DNA of 64,000 nucleotides from Apis mellifera (GCF_003254395.2 NC_037644.1:675001-739000), one strand, 5' to 3'; positions 26,230-38,500 are shown, counted from the first letter of the stretch. Notes: generated by a model from the letters alone, not told the origin. Translations and numbers: made by a program.

Positions 26230-28285
26230 AAATCATACAAATCCAATAAATCTCTTTGTCACACACTGCAATACTTCATGTGGTGCCGGTTTACGAGGTG
26301 AAAAGATTATGGAAAACAACGCGTGAACTTGAATTATTTGCAAATCTAATTGCAGATAATTTATAACAAAAGTTAAGGAATTAAAAACGAAAAATATTTA
26401 GATAATCAATAAATGATACGATTATTTGTTTAAATACGTACCCATCACTATCATCACGACGAGATAGATTTGTGCATTTTTTGATCAGTTTTCTTTTTCT
26501 TTTTAATAAATCGTTAAAAAAGCCATTTTCTGAAAAGAATTTTTTTGGGATCAATACAAGAGACGATTTAAATGGATCATCAGGAATATTTTCAAAACAT
26601 CGATAAATTGGATATATACTTGTAAAATTAACGTTTATTTATAATTCAAACGAAATTAATGTAATTGACTTTCAATATAATTTGTTGCAGGAAATTTGCC
26701 AATAAAGCACGGAATGCGATCGAAAAGACTTTCGTATTCCTAAGTACGAGAGATTCAGATATTAATTAATTGATTGCATAAACTTCTCCAACTTCTCTTC
26801 TCCATCGCGAATATTTATTTACCACTGGGGAAAAAATTCATCCATCTCGAGCATCCGAAATATTCTCCAAACATCTACAGGTATTTATATAAAGCTCGAT
26901 TAAACGATTCATTTTTTTCGAAATAAATACCGGTGCGGAGATAGTGGAATGAAACCGAGGGAAAAACGTTGGACGGAACGTTTCTTAGGTGGACCAACTT
27001 CTTGAAACTCGTCCAGCAAGAAGCTTTTGGAGGTTTTCAAGCTGAAAGCTTTCTCGTTCGTCAAGCGCATTGAAGAGGGTGCAAAAACGCCGCTGGCGCT
27101 ACCTGGCTGCCACTGATATCGGCTCAAGTCTGAGTTTTATGGGGCTTCCTTCCCCGTATTTTCATCTAGTATATATTTTCCTCTAGTGAAATTAATTTCT
27201 CGATTTCAACAATACAGTTACAACGAATGTAACAACGGATGAAATTAAAAGATTCTAAAGTCTTACTTTTTTAAGGGTTTAAAAATGTCGATTTTAAAAG
27301 TTACAGAAGAGCAAGTCATGTATACTTTTATATTATACAAGAATTATACAGAATTTATCTGTGGATCAATTTTTATATTTCAATACAACTTTACTGTTTA
27401 TTTAAATATATACGGAAATTCTGTATGAATATTTTTGCTTTTTCAGACTCTATTTTATTTTATAACGGGGAAAGAAACATTCTTATGTGAAAAAAAAAAG
27501 AAATACAATATAAGGATATTTCTCAAGAACGGATTAATAGATTTTTCTGCGGTCGATTCCAGAAGTAATTCAGCACCGAGGATTTTTCATTTCCGCGTTA
27601 CTTTGTCGTCGTATTTTTATCCATCTATACAGTTCATTCGACGAAGAAATAGAAGATCGATCTTCTATCGATGACTTTCAATTTGAAATATCAATAGCTT
27701 TTTATCGAGCTAAGAAATGATTGAGAATTCACTTCAAATTCGTTAAAATCCAATAAGGAAAAAAACACTGAAAACAGGGAAGGGAAAAATAATTTTAGAA
27801 ATATAAGCAATCCGTAAAGTTCGATAAATATGAATTTATTGGTAAGAAGATGATCCAACGTGTATCTATAAACGTCTTCTTTTCCAATTGAGGAGACGTA
27901 CGAAACGAGTAAAACAGTTTCTTAAAGAAACTTTCTCGTTAACTTATCAAACTATCAAGCAGTATCGTATCTTGGAATCTTTTTCCATCGTTCCGCTTCT
28001 TGTCCCATCACTCTGTATCTGAGGAAACTAAAGCATTGATAAATTATAACGCGAAAGTTGGGGGCTAATCGTCCGAGAAAAGTTTTAATTGATCGTTAAA
28101 CGCTTACTTTTTCGCTCACGAGCTGCAATTATGACAACTTGCGAACTCCTCGTTGTTTATGGAAATTAAAAATTGCAGTTGGAGCTGACAGAATAAACGC
28201 GGCAAGCTCGAGGAGAGTCTTTCTTACTCGTGAAATTTACGTTCGAGCGGCAAATAATGGCAGCATATTAAAATAAAAACTTTGC

Positions 28286-28768
28286 TTCTTAATCTCGTAA
28301 AATCGTGGAATCAATAACTGGATATCTTTTAATTAGATTCTTAGATAACTAGAATTCGAAAGAAAGGTAAGAAAAAATATTTTTAAGCATCTTCTTTTTG
28401 CATATCGTGTACACGCTGTATATATATATACACATCTTTCAATAATTTTGGTTCTTAATTTCATAAAAAAGAATTGTGATGCACAATTTGATGATGATTT
28501 ATTAACTGGATATCTTTTAGAATTCCATCGAAAAAAAGGTAAGAAAAAATATTTATAAGCATCAATATTGGATTATTATACATACATATACATATTATGT
28601 TCTTTCTTTTTGCATATCTTTCAATAATCTTGGTTCTTAATTTCGTAAAAAAGAAAATCGTGATGCACAATTTGATGATGATTCAATAATTAGATATCTT
28701 TTAACCTCAAATAACCAGAATTCCATCGAAAAAAGGTAAGAAAAAATATTTAAGCATCAATATTGGAT

Positions 28769-28821
<53 letters not shown>

Positions 28822-29706
28822 TCTTTCTTTTTATATATCGTGTATCTTTTAATAATTTTGGTTCTTAATTTTGCAAAAAAAGAGAATCGTGATGCACAAT
28901 TTGAATAAAATTTGCACGATATATATTACATCTTGATCATTCAATAACTGGATATCTTTTAACCTCAGATAACCAGAATTCCATCGAAAAAAGGTAAGAA
29001 AAAATATTTATAAGCATCATTGAATTATTATACATACATATATATATATACATATATATTATGTTCTTTCTTTTTGCATATCGTGTTCATGTTGTATATA
29101 CATCTTTCAATAATCTTGGTTCTTAATTTTGTAAAAAAAGAAAATCCTGATATTACACCTTGATGATTCAATAACTGGATATCTTTTACAATTCCATCGA
29201 AAAAAGGTAAGAAAAAATATTTAAACATTATTGAATTACTATACATACATATATATATTATGTTCTTTCTTTTTGCATATCTTTCAATAATCTTGGTTCT
29301 TAATTTCGTAAAAAAAGAAAATCTTGCACGATATATATTATACCTTGATCATTCAATAATTGGATAACCAGAATTTCATCGAAAAAAGGTAAGAAAAAAT
29401 ATTTAAGCATCAATATTGAATTACTAGACATACATATATATATTATATTCTTTCTTTTTCCATATCTTTCAATAATCTTGGTTCTTAATTTTGTAAAAAA
29501 AGAAAATCATGATGCACAATTTGAATAAAATTTGCACGATATATATATATCGCCTTGATGATTCAATAACTGGATATCTTTTAGAATTCCATCGAAAAAA
29601 GGTAAGAAAAAATATTTAAGCATCAATATTACATTATTTTATATATATATATTACATTCTTTCTTTTTGCATATCGTGTTCACGCTGTACCCACATCTTT
29701 CAATAC
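28286..29706. repeat. Tandem array 5: about seven units of 185-255 bp
   Basis: AACTGGATATCTTTT or a variant recurs near 28316, 28506, 28691, 28945, 29172, 29358 and 29567. Each is followed by CATCGAAAAAAGGTAAGAAA, AATATTTAAGCATCAATATT and TTCTTTCTTTTTGCATAT. Much of the length difference comes from TA microsatellite growth inside the units. Every unit except the most divergent first one keeps AAAAAGGTAAGAAA, a good match to a splice donor on the plus strand. Confidence 0.9.
28774..28816. repeat. TA dinucleotide microsatellite
   Basis: A perfect TA run of about 43 bp inside the third unit of tandem array 5. Neighbouring units hold much shorter TA runs at the same place, so it grew after the units were duplicated. 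Confidence 0.95.
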
Positions 29707-32486
29707 TCAAATTTCGCACAAACATCCTCTCTCCACCGATAATTTAAGCGGTTTATAACGATGTGGATTATATCACCATGCTTGGCTCGAATTTACGATC
29801 CTGGAAGCAAGCAATTTACAAGATTCAACATACGACTCCCAACGATGGAGAGAAATTTAAAACACGCGTCTTGTTTCACTACGGTCGAAGAAGAGGAGGG
29901 GAGGCTACGAGGTCGCCCTCCTCCCCTTCGCCCTTTCCTCGGGGATGATTCCTCGCCACGGGGACGACATAAACCGTTATAAACTCCTCGCGTAAGGACC
30001 GATAACGAGGCGTGGAGACGCGGTATCTGTGGCCGGAAGCGGATTCAATTTTCCTCGAGGAGGAAACCGCGTGAACACCGATCGAAGCGCGCCCTCGTGA
30101 CCCGTCACGATTCCCCGATCGAATAAATCTCGTGCGACTTATGCCGTCGAATGCCGGCGTCGCTTCTAAATCCTGCTGTGGCCTGGAAATACGTGGATTA
30201 TAGATAAACCTATATTTTCTCGGGGGTGGAGAAGCCGCGTAAAAATCGTTGTAAGTTTCTACTATTATCCTTGAAGTCGAAATGTCGTTTAAATTCGTGA
30301 AGGAGGTTTATTATTCGATAGAGATACAGTTAATTCGGTAAATTTAATGGTTTGGGAAAATTGGAGAGCGAAAATTTGCTCGAAAGAGTGGATGGAAGAT
30401 CGATTAATTATAATTGAAACTTAACAAGAGCCTCGTTTCTTTGTAAAATTGCTAATTACGAGAAAAAGATAGAAGAGAAGCCGAAAATTGAATAATTCTA
30501 GTTTTAATCCATTTAATCTCTAGAATGTTGTTTATTCGTTTCCGGTAATTCGATATCTCGAAAAACAGTGTATATTCCGTCAATGGAATATAATCGATTT
30601 CGAATTAATTAATTAACTTAAGCTAGGAAAAATAAACAGTGATCGATGATTGATTCTCGAGGAAGAGAACGAGATTTGACGAAGAGAGCATCGATTCTTT
30701 AATCGGTGTTAATTAATTTGCTCGTCGATACCCTTTTACTCGAGCCAACCTTGACTTCATTTATCAAACGTTCGAATCCGGAAATTATTTCGATGCACGT
30801 CGAAATATCGAGGATTTCGCGCGGGTTGAATCTTGTCACAATTTCGTCGGTGGAAATCGAGAATCCATAAATTGGATGAAATTTTCCAAATTCCGGAGAG
30901 AGAAGTCTCTATGAAAGTTCTCTTTTCTACGAGCGAGATATAACCGGAAGCAGTGTTAAATATCTCATCGAAATGCGAGGCGAAATACACGGCGAATGTT
31001 TGCCCCGATTAATTGCTTAATCATCAGTTGGAAAGTTTAATAATGATGATAAGGGAATTGGCGGTAAGAAGTTTTAAAAATTATCGTGCGATATGATAAA
31101 TTTCGAATATAAATTCAAGAAAATTAATAAGTTGAGATTTCGAAAGAATGAACGTAATACGATTATATGTTTTATTCGTCTCTCTAACACTTTTGTATCC
31201 TTCGTATTTTCTTTAGGAACAATAATAGCTCGAAGCGTCCCTCTTCTTTACGTCTTCATTCAAATTCTTGGGCTGACTTCCGGTTTAGGCCGAGCATGCC
31301 AAATAGAAGGCCAATAACGATTATTCGAGCGTGAAATAAATGGAAGAATCTTGCAGGAATAGGACGAAAGGATGGAATTTCTAACGAAATGCTTGGCTAT
31401 CCAATTTTAAAAAAATGGAGCTCTCAAAATCGATGCAGGTAAATAGGGTAATTGGCTGCTCGTTTAATTCTGGCCTTTCAAGATCACGTTCGAATTTGAG
31501 CAAGTGAAACTAAAGCTAAATCTAATTAACTGGTATCTGCCTCTACAGGTAAACTGGAACGTTCTTTTTTTTTTATTTTCACGAAACATGGTAACACACA
31601 GGTTTTGATTCGAACAGAAGTTGTGCATCAATAGCATATTTGGTTACGAGTTCGCTGGCATGTACAACCTTCTCGGTTGTACACGGTCGATAGAGATGCA
31701 CTATAATTCGCTTTGTGCAATAAATTGTTAGCGACTCTGTTGATTAACTGTATTCTAATCCTTTTACAAAGCCCGCGTGGGCAGACTTGGTCTAGCTTGT
31801 TGCTACTTCGTTAATCCTATTAGCGATTAGCGTGCCATCCCTCTCTTGCGACGTGCTCGAAAGACAGCGAGCCAGGTATAAGTTGTCCAATTCGAGATTA
31901 CAAATTTGGAAGCGCGTCTGAGGTAACTCTTTACAGATTTTTATGACGACAAATAGCGTCAGAAAGGGAAGATGAGTTTTAAGTTTACTTAAAGGATCGA
32001 TCGAGATCGATAATCTTCGTGAAAATATTCCAAAAGGAAATATTCTGAAAGGAACATTGCGAGAAAAAGTCGAAACGAAAAGCAATTTCGTTTGATTTGT
32101 AGGATGCGGTTGGTTATCTCCGACATTTACTTTAAGCTGAATTTAGATCGGCATTAAATCACGTTCAACGACCGCATTTTACGCGGCTCAGACGATTCGG
32201 CTAATCTGAGGAATTTATTTCACCCCGTGGCGAACAATGCCGAAATAACTTCTTCGCTCTGCTCCCTTTCTCGCACTCTTTATCGCGCTTTGCAAGGGTA
32301 AATAAAGGATGCCTCGTTACAAAGAAGGGGAATAAATTAAGTGTTAAAATTATGAATTATACGCGAAGCGTATAAAAGGATTGATTATTCTGGTTTAATG
32401 CGCGTATAATAATCGATGCAAATAAGTAACTGCTTAGAAAACATTGATTGTATCATGTTTTAAATCACGCTATATTTATTTCTATC
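29707..32486. other. Noncoding; CpG-rich island at 29.76-30.25 kb
   Basis: The island begins just after tandem array 5 and is among the richest in CpG in the window (GATCGAAGCGCGCCCTCGTG, AATGCCGGCGTCGC). Short frames in two registers overlap and neither resembles a protein. 30.3-31.2 kb is AT-rich. 31.75-32.3 kb is mixed, with no gene recognised. Confidence 0.55.
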
Positions 32487-32488
32487 TA

Positions 32489-32516
32489 TTGGGTTGGCAA
32501 CTAAATAATTGCGAAT
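32489..32516 (+). repeat. Mariner terminal inverted repeat, 3' end of the element
   Basis: Begins TTGGGTTGGCAACTAAATAA and continues to about 28 bp. The transposase stop codon lies about 50 bp inside it. It is longer than the repeat at the other end by four bases (AACTAA in this copy against TA in the partner). Confidence 0.9.
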
Positions 32517-32561
32517 TTTTTTTAGAAAATCAAAGACAATTTTTTCATGGAACTAAATAAC

Positions 32562-32567
32562 TTTATT
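32562..32567 (-). promoter_or_regulatory. AATAAA polyadenylation signal overlapping the transposase stop
   Basis: On the minus strand the last codons read GAA TAA AG, so AATAAA overlaps the stop codon. It could serve as the element's polyadenylation signal, but use is not shown by the sequence. Confidence 0.45.
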
Positions 32568-33405
32568 CCGTAATGTGTTGCCCATTTTGATCAATGACCT
32601 TTTGCCATCTTTCAGGCAGCATCATAATCCCACGTTCATAAAACTTGTGGTTTTTATTAGCAAAAGACTGAATCAGGTACGATTTGATATCATCATCATT
32701 ATTGAAATTTTTACCATTCGAGGAGTTTTGTAAAGATCGAAACAAAAAGTAATCAGATGGTGCAAGGTCAGGACTATATGGTGGATGTGGCAAAACATCC
32801 CAACCAGGCTCCAATAATTTTTGCCGAGTGACCAAAGATGCGTGTGGCCTTGCATCGTCATGATGGAGTACAACACCTTTTCGATTTGTCAATTCGGGCC
32901 GCTTTTCTTCAACTGCATTGTTTAATTTCGTTAGTTGTTCAATGTAGACAACAGAATTGATCGTTCGGTTGGGTGGTAAGAGTTCAAAATAGACAATTCC
33001 TTTGTAATCCCACCAAACTGATAACAAAACCTTCTTTCGACGAATACCAGCTTTTGATGTTGTTCGAGCTGATTCACGTGGCCTGCTCCACCATCTTTTC
33101 CGCTTGATATTGTTGTAAACGATCCATTTTTCATCGCCAGTTATCAGTCGTTTTAAAAATGGATCATTTTCATTACGTTTCTTTAGCAAATCGCAGCTGT
33201 TAACGCGTTGCGTTAAATGCTTTTCTTTCAGTTCGTGAGGAACCCATGTATCGAGTTTTTGAACATAGCCAAGTTGTTTTAAGTGGTTTTCGATGCATGT
33301 ATGCGATACATGAAGCTTCTCTGCAATCTCACGAATTGTACTGTGACGATCCGAATCGATTATTGTTTTGATTAGATCGTCATCAACTTCAATTGAAATA
33401 CGCAA
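32563..33405 (-). pseudogene. Mariner transposase, N-terminally truncated, no ATG
   Basis: An open frame of 280 codons with no frameshift or internal stop. Known mariner transposases are about 345 residues, bind the terminal repeats with two N-terminal helix-turn-helix motifs, and cut DNA with a DD34D catalytic triad in the nucleus. Here the second helix-turn-helix (residues about 20-48) is present, followed by the linker motif WVPHEL (54-59). The triad is D91 (TGDEKW), D183 (HHDDARPH) and D218 (SPDLAPSDY), with exactly 34 residues between the last two. The first helix-turn-helix, about 65 residues, is gone. The frame opens at a TTG directly after a TAA lying inside the terminal repeat, and the first methionine codon is near residue 261, so normal translation is unlikely. 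Small departures from usual mariner motifs are HDD for HDN at the second aspartate and DYF for DYH at the third. Identity is certain; non-function is very likely. Confidence 0.93.
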
Positions 33406-33421
33406 TTACTAGCCAACCCAA
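33401..33421 (-). repeat. Mariner terminal inverted repeat, 5' end, shortened
   Basis: Read on the minus strand it begins TTGGGTTGGCTAGTAATTGC and then runs straight into transposase codons. Compared with the other end it lacks four bases after the first ten. The normal untranslated leader is absent, so the internal deletion ends at or just inside this repeat. Confidence 0.88.
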
Positions 33422-33558
33422 TAATTTCTATTTTATTAGTTTGAAATAAACGGAAAATTTTCATTTCAATCTCTATTAAAGCATCTATTATCAAGCATCC
33501 TTTTGTTCGAGCTTCGCGATCAAATATCCTGAAACAATAGCTTGAGCCATTTCAAACA

Positions 33559-33576
33559 ATATATATATATATATAT
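33559..33576. repeat. AT microsatellite beside the mariner
   Basis: Nine AT units about 140 bp beyond the 5' end of the mariner element. Confidence 0.9.
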
Positions 33577-34924
33577 CGTTTCCACAACACACAGGTAGGA
33601 ATTAGAAAAATTTGCGGATCGTAAATCCGCTGGATGGGCGTTGAAAATGGCGTTGGTAAGAAGGAAGCGCCACGGGAATTTCGCTTCCTCCCCGAGTCGC
33701 GATTTATAGCGATAGTTTCCACTTTGGAGGTACATAGTAATTTCTAGGTGTCTTTAACGGGCTTTCAGCTCCATTATTCCCGTGCATAGTTCTTTGTTAC
33801 GTTGTACACACGCCTGGAGATTCCTTCCTTTGAACCATGTAAGTTCGCCGTCTTGCGTAAACACGCCTAATTTCGCTTTATAGCATCTAACGTCCTCGAA
33901 GCTTCTCGTTATTCGCTTTGTTAAACGAACGCACCCTTAATGAACGATCTTTTCCAAATTCTTTTAATAAAATTCGAGTTGGATTCTTTGTGTTTGAGTT
34001 TCGAAATATAAGTATATAATATTTCCTTGATTTTTTTTTTCGTTAGAATTCAATCACGAATAATTTCTCCATTTATGAATTACAATTTTGTAAATGAAAC
34101 GCAAACGTTGTATCTTCTTGCGCGCAAGGGTTGTTTCGATTCATCAACGTCAGATGTCTCATTTTTCCTCCTCTTTCTCGCAAGTCGTCTTATCTTTCTT
34201 GAAATATATGTATAAGTTTTTATCTCTCCAAGACTAAGACGTATCCCTTTTGAGATGTCGGGTTTTTTATCGGTTACAAAAATAAGAGATATGATAGAAA
34301 TAACACTCTATGATAATCTAAACATTTTAAACAAATTAAAATTTTATAAAGTGAATTATTTTCGTATTTACAGAAATTTGCTTTCATCATTAATCAAGCC
34401 AAATCATCAATTGGTTCATCAGAGATATCTGTAACGATGAAATGCTTTATCAAAAAGTGATGAGTTTTGAGACAAAACGTCTTTATCTTTATCTTTCCAT
34501 CTTATCAAAACGGTAACAAGGATCCCGGTTTTATATTTTTATATCGACCATAAAATCCAGCCGTGATGCCAGGATAAAAAAAATAATACTCCCTATTTAG
34601 AAATTCCTGCCAAATTTTTTTACCACTCGTTTTAAAGAAATCGTGCGTAACTTTGGAAATAAAATAAACGGGAAAATAAGAGAATACTTGAACTGAGAAA
34701 AAAACGGGAAAACGAATATTCGTATTAAACGCAGGTTATGTCAAGATCAAATCTCTCGGAACCTTATCTCGTCCAATATTTGCCCCGACATTTTAGTGCC
34801 TCTCACGAACCATACGAGACATTCTTTGCTCGCTATAAAAAATTTATCGGAAACCACCACGACCGGTTGAATGAAACTTTCTGAATCTATTTTTCAAGCC
34901 TGTGGAAAATTTATGTTGGTTCGT

Positions 34925-34971
34925 AAAAAGAAAAGAAAAAAGAGAGAAGGAGAAAAGAAAAAAAAGAGGAA
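34925..34971 (+). repeat. Uninterrupted 47-base purine run
   Basis: A mixed A/G tract without a single pyrimidine. Such mirror-like purine tracts can form triplex DNA. The lysine/arginine/glutamate-rich frame that crosses it is a by-product of its composition. Confidence 0.85.
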
Positions 34972-35214
34972 CACGGGTCAATCTTGTACAAAGTATCAAC
35001 TCGATAAAAGGGACGAGATTGGCATGAGAATGAGATGGATAAGGAAAAAAAAAAAAGGGAGCGACGATTCGTGGCTTCCGGATAAAGATCTTGGGAGGGA
35101 AAGCAGGAATGGAATTCCAATTGTCTCGATTCCAGACCGAGCGAAATCACGAAATCCTCGTCGGTGAATAATTACCGAGTGTAACTGATATCTCCTTACC
35201 GATATTGTCGAGTT

Positions 35215-36614
35215 GTGGATCCCTTTGACGCGACTCGATCGATACATTTGCCAGTGTCGAGGCAAGTCGAAGTTGGAATATAGAAATCATTAATCGAAAC
35301 TGTACGTAACGAGGAAGAATATCTATAATTAGAGTATGATTATTTTTGTGACAGTTTAGAAGAACTTATATCTGGATGCGATCCCTTTGATGCGATTCGA
35401 TCGATACATTTGCCAGTGTCGAGGCAAGTCGAAGTTGGAATATAGAAATCATTAATCGAAACTGTACGTAACGAGGAAGAATATCTATAATTAGAGTATG
35501 ATTATTTTTGTGACAGTTTAGAAGAACTTATCTGGATGCAATCCTTTTGATCGATACATTTGCCAGTGTCGAGGCAAGTCGAAGTTGGAATATAGAAATC
35601 ATTAATCGAAACTGTACGTACAAGAAAGAATATCTATAATTAGAGTATGATTATTTTTGTGACAGCTTAAAAGAACTTATCTGGATGCAATCCCTTTGAT
35701 TGATATATTTGCCAGTGTCGAGGCAAGTCGAAGTTGGAATATAGAAATCATTAATCGAAACTGTACAAGGAAGAATATCTATAATTAGAGTATGATTATT
35801 TTTGTGACAGTTTAGAAGAACTTATATCTGGATGCGATCCCTTTGATGCGATTCGATCGATACATTTGCCAGTGTCGAGGCAAGTCGAAGTTGGAATATA
35901 GAAATCATTAATCGAAATTGTACGTAACGAGGAAGAATATCTATAATTAGAGTATGATTATTTTTGTGACAGTTTAGAAGAACTTATCTGGATGCAATCC
36001 TTTTGATCGATATATTTGCCAGTGTCGAGGCAAGTCGAAGTTGGAATATAGAAATCATTAATCGAAACTGTACGTAACGAGGAAGAATATCTATAATTAG
36101 AATATGATTATTTTTGTGACAATTTAGAAGAACTTATATCTGGATGCGATCCCTTTGGTGCGATTCGATCGATACATTTGCCAGTGTCGAGGCAAGTTGA
36201 AGTTGGATCATAGAAATCATTAATCGAAACTGTACGTAACAAGGAAGAATATCTATAATTAGAGTATGATTATTTTTGTGACAGTTTAGAAGAACTTATC
36301 TGGATGCAATCCTTTTGATCGATATATTTGCCAGTGTCGAGGCAAGTCGAAGTTGGAATATAGAAATCATTAATCGAAACTGTACGTAACGAGGAAGAAT
36401 ATCTATAATTAGAATATGATTATTTTTGTGACAATTTAGAAGAACTTATATCTGGATGCGATCCCTTTGGTGCGATTCGATCGATACATTTGCCAGTGTC
36501 GAGGCAAGTTGAAGTTGGATCATAGAAATCATTAATCGAAACTGTACGTAACAAGGAAGAATATCTATAATTAGAGTATGATTATTTTTGTGACAGTTAG
36601 AAGAACTTATATCT
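35215..36614. repeat. Tandem array 6: nine units alternating about 162 and 150 bp
   Basis: GCCAGTGTCGAGGCAAGTCG recurs at about 35250, 35412, 35562, 35711, 35868, 36018, 36180, 36330 and 36492. Other shared blocks are AATCATTAATCGAAACTGTA and AATATCTATAATTAGAGTAT. Long units carry GATCCCTTTGATGCGATTCG, and short units lack part of it. The last four units form two near-identical dimers of about 312 bp that share private changes (AAGTTGAAGTTGGATCATAG, GTGACAATTTAG). No frame is open across units. Confidence 0.95.
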
Positions 36615-38500
36615 AATTCTTCACATTTTGTATGCAATGAACAACAGGTTTATATATTTTAATAATTATAATTATAATAATAATTTTATAATATAGGTTT
36701 ATATATATTAATAATTTTTTAAAAAAACTTTTGAACAGTATTCTTCAAAATTATTCTATTACTAGTATCAGTATATTTACATTGTTGATAAAATTCGTAT
36801 ATCGTTTTTTTAATTTTTATAAATAAATTTATTTTTCCTCTTCTCTCTAAGATCCAATTGAATTTCAGAATATCCTCGTCGATTGTATCCATAAAATGAA
36901 AGCTATTTAATAATACGGCGAACGTGAGAAATCAGATGTATGTGCATGCACCTTTTATTCCCCAATTTAACAAAGAGCCGTTCGATTGTCGTGCATGGCC
37001 GTTCATTAAGGACGCAAGGCCGAAATAGAGAACTTAATTAGCGGCTCACTTAACGGATTGGACGCCAACTAAAGCGGTTGTTCCATTTGTCCTTAATGGA
37101 AATATACCCCTGACGAAGGTTCAAAGAAAGATCAAAGCCTCGATACGGGCGGAGATATGATGTCGCCGTTTCTTTCGAATTTCGCAAAATTTTCGACAAA
37201 AAGATGTGGATATGGAACGATAGATATTGGCAATCTTTTTTTTCTATTTTTCATTCCTCTTCTGCATGAGAATGAGAAAGTATCTAATTAACTTTTCCTT
37301 TTTTCTCAAAGAATTTCAGTTTGATTAATTAAGAACCACGAAAGTGTGGAGAAATCAGAGTTTCCAAGGGGAAATGGAAAATGCTTTCGTATTAATTCGA
37401 CGTAACTTTCAACTTTCTAGAGAATTTCCGAACGAGCAACTTTTCCAATTTAAACACTAAGAATCATCGTAAACGATCATCACCGAATATACGAATCACA
37501 GTTATTAGAAGTTGATTAGCATATTCCATTTATCTGCTCGTGACAGTCTTATTCCACTTGTCCGTTCGTACCTGTCTTGATTTAGTTCTGGAACAATCGT
37601 GATTTGTTTTAATTGTCACAAATTTCATTTCACATTCTGCTCGTTAAATATTAAGTTAAGAAAGTTGATATTATTCGATCTTTTTTGCATCTTTCTATTC
37701 ATATTTTGTATATTTGATCTTTAAGTCTCTCTCGAACAATATTTTACACTTTCCTTGTTAAATTGTACAATATATCTCGATTAATTATCTCGATCTTTCA
37801 ACCAAGTAACGAAAAAATATTTCGATTCTCTTGGTCAGAATTTCGCAATAAAATTCGATACAGAAAGTTGAATTGAATCGTCACCTCGCGAGTAGGATTA
37901 GAAATCCATCGACAATTCTTCCTCCATCTCGATTTTCATCGAACAATTTTTAATCCGACAACCAGTCAAAACCACGTTGCTGACACCTGCAAGATTGTCT
38001 CCAAGTCCGAAACTTGAAGTTCGATTAAACTTCTTCGAATCCAGACACTGATTGCAGCGGGGCAGAATTACGGCCACTGATAAATTTCATTTGGATCGCT
38101 CGAATTACCAACTGTGATTAATTCGTCTCTACATCATCTCGAATATACTCTTCTCCTTGCTTGAGATATCTTCTGTCGTCTTCCTTCTTTCTTGCGTATC
38201 AAGCGGAATCTTATGGAGAGACTCGACTTATTTATAGACGAAAGTTTAAAAAAGGGGGACGTTTCGCGATCACCTAAAGCTGAAGATGGATCCTCGAGTG
38301 GCTTTTGAACGATAGTTTGTGGAAACTCTCCTTTAACGTGTTATTAAGGCCATTGTTGACTCGCTTTGAAGAATGAAAGATGGATGTACAGGCTGTATCT
38401 ATCAACTGGTTTATATATCTCCGAACTTGGTTTATCTTGGCCGAAATCCCATTGTGCGATTTTCCATCCGCGTATGAATAAAAAGATTTACCGATTTTGA
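36615..38500. other. Noncoding; candidate conserved element at 36.95-37.15 kb
   Basis: The segment around 36960-37150 is GC-richer and stop-rich. It holds paired GGCCG and TTAAGGAC/GTCCTTAA motifs and an ACTTAATTAGCGG homeodomain-like site. The rest is ordinary AT-rich sequence. Confidence 0.5.

Larger units (their letters stand above)
22781..28285. other. Noncoding; possible but unsupported frame at 24.55-24.88 kb
   Basis: Apart from the hairpin at 22845, a GC-richer block at 24.45-24.95 kb has a 108-codon minus-strand frame with a hydrophobic run, starting on TTG. Another block lies at 26.93-27.15 kb. The rest is AT-rich with short TA runs (24112, 26211). Confidence 0.55.
32489..33421 (-). 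mobile_element. Internally deleted mariner transposon (mellifera-type), flanked by a TA target-site duplication
   Basis: A complete but shortened mariner copy of 933 bp. It is bounded by inverted ends beginning TTGGGTTGGC on both sides, with TA at 32487-32488 and again at 33422-33423, the target duplication expected of the Tc1/mariner superfamily. The transposase frame reads on the minus strand, so the 5' end of the element lies at 33421. Intact mariners are about 1.28 kb, so roughly 350 bp is missing. The loss is at the 5' side, where coding sequence follows almost directly after the terminal repeat. The element sits in AT-rich noncoding DNA with no host frame interrupted. It cannot make its own full transposase. 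Because both ends remain, it could in principle be mobilised by an active relative. The subfamily call comes from protein resemblance only. Confidence 0.95.
33424..35214. other. Noncoding between the mariner and array 6
   Basis: Includes the AT microsatellite at 33559, a GC-richer stretch at 33.6-33.95 kb and the purine run at 34925. Frames on both strands around 34.9-35.2 kb are composition artefacts of the purine tract. Confidence 0.6.

Noticed and set aside
34871..35265. Lys/Arg-rich frame and opposing Ser/Phe-rich frames
   Set aside because: All are produced by the 47-base purine run and neighbouring A tracts.
35215..36614. CRISPR-like alternation of repeats and spacers
   Set aside because: Units are tandem and conserved along their whole length, there are no unique spacers and no cas genes, and the DNA is eukaryotic.
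35215..36614. Honeybee AluI or AvaI satellite
   Set aside because: Unit lengths (150/162) do not match the roughly 176- and 547-bp satellites known from honeybee. AGCT is found in only one unit that I saw, and copy number is tiny.
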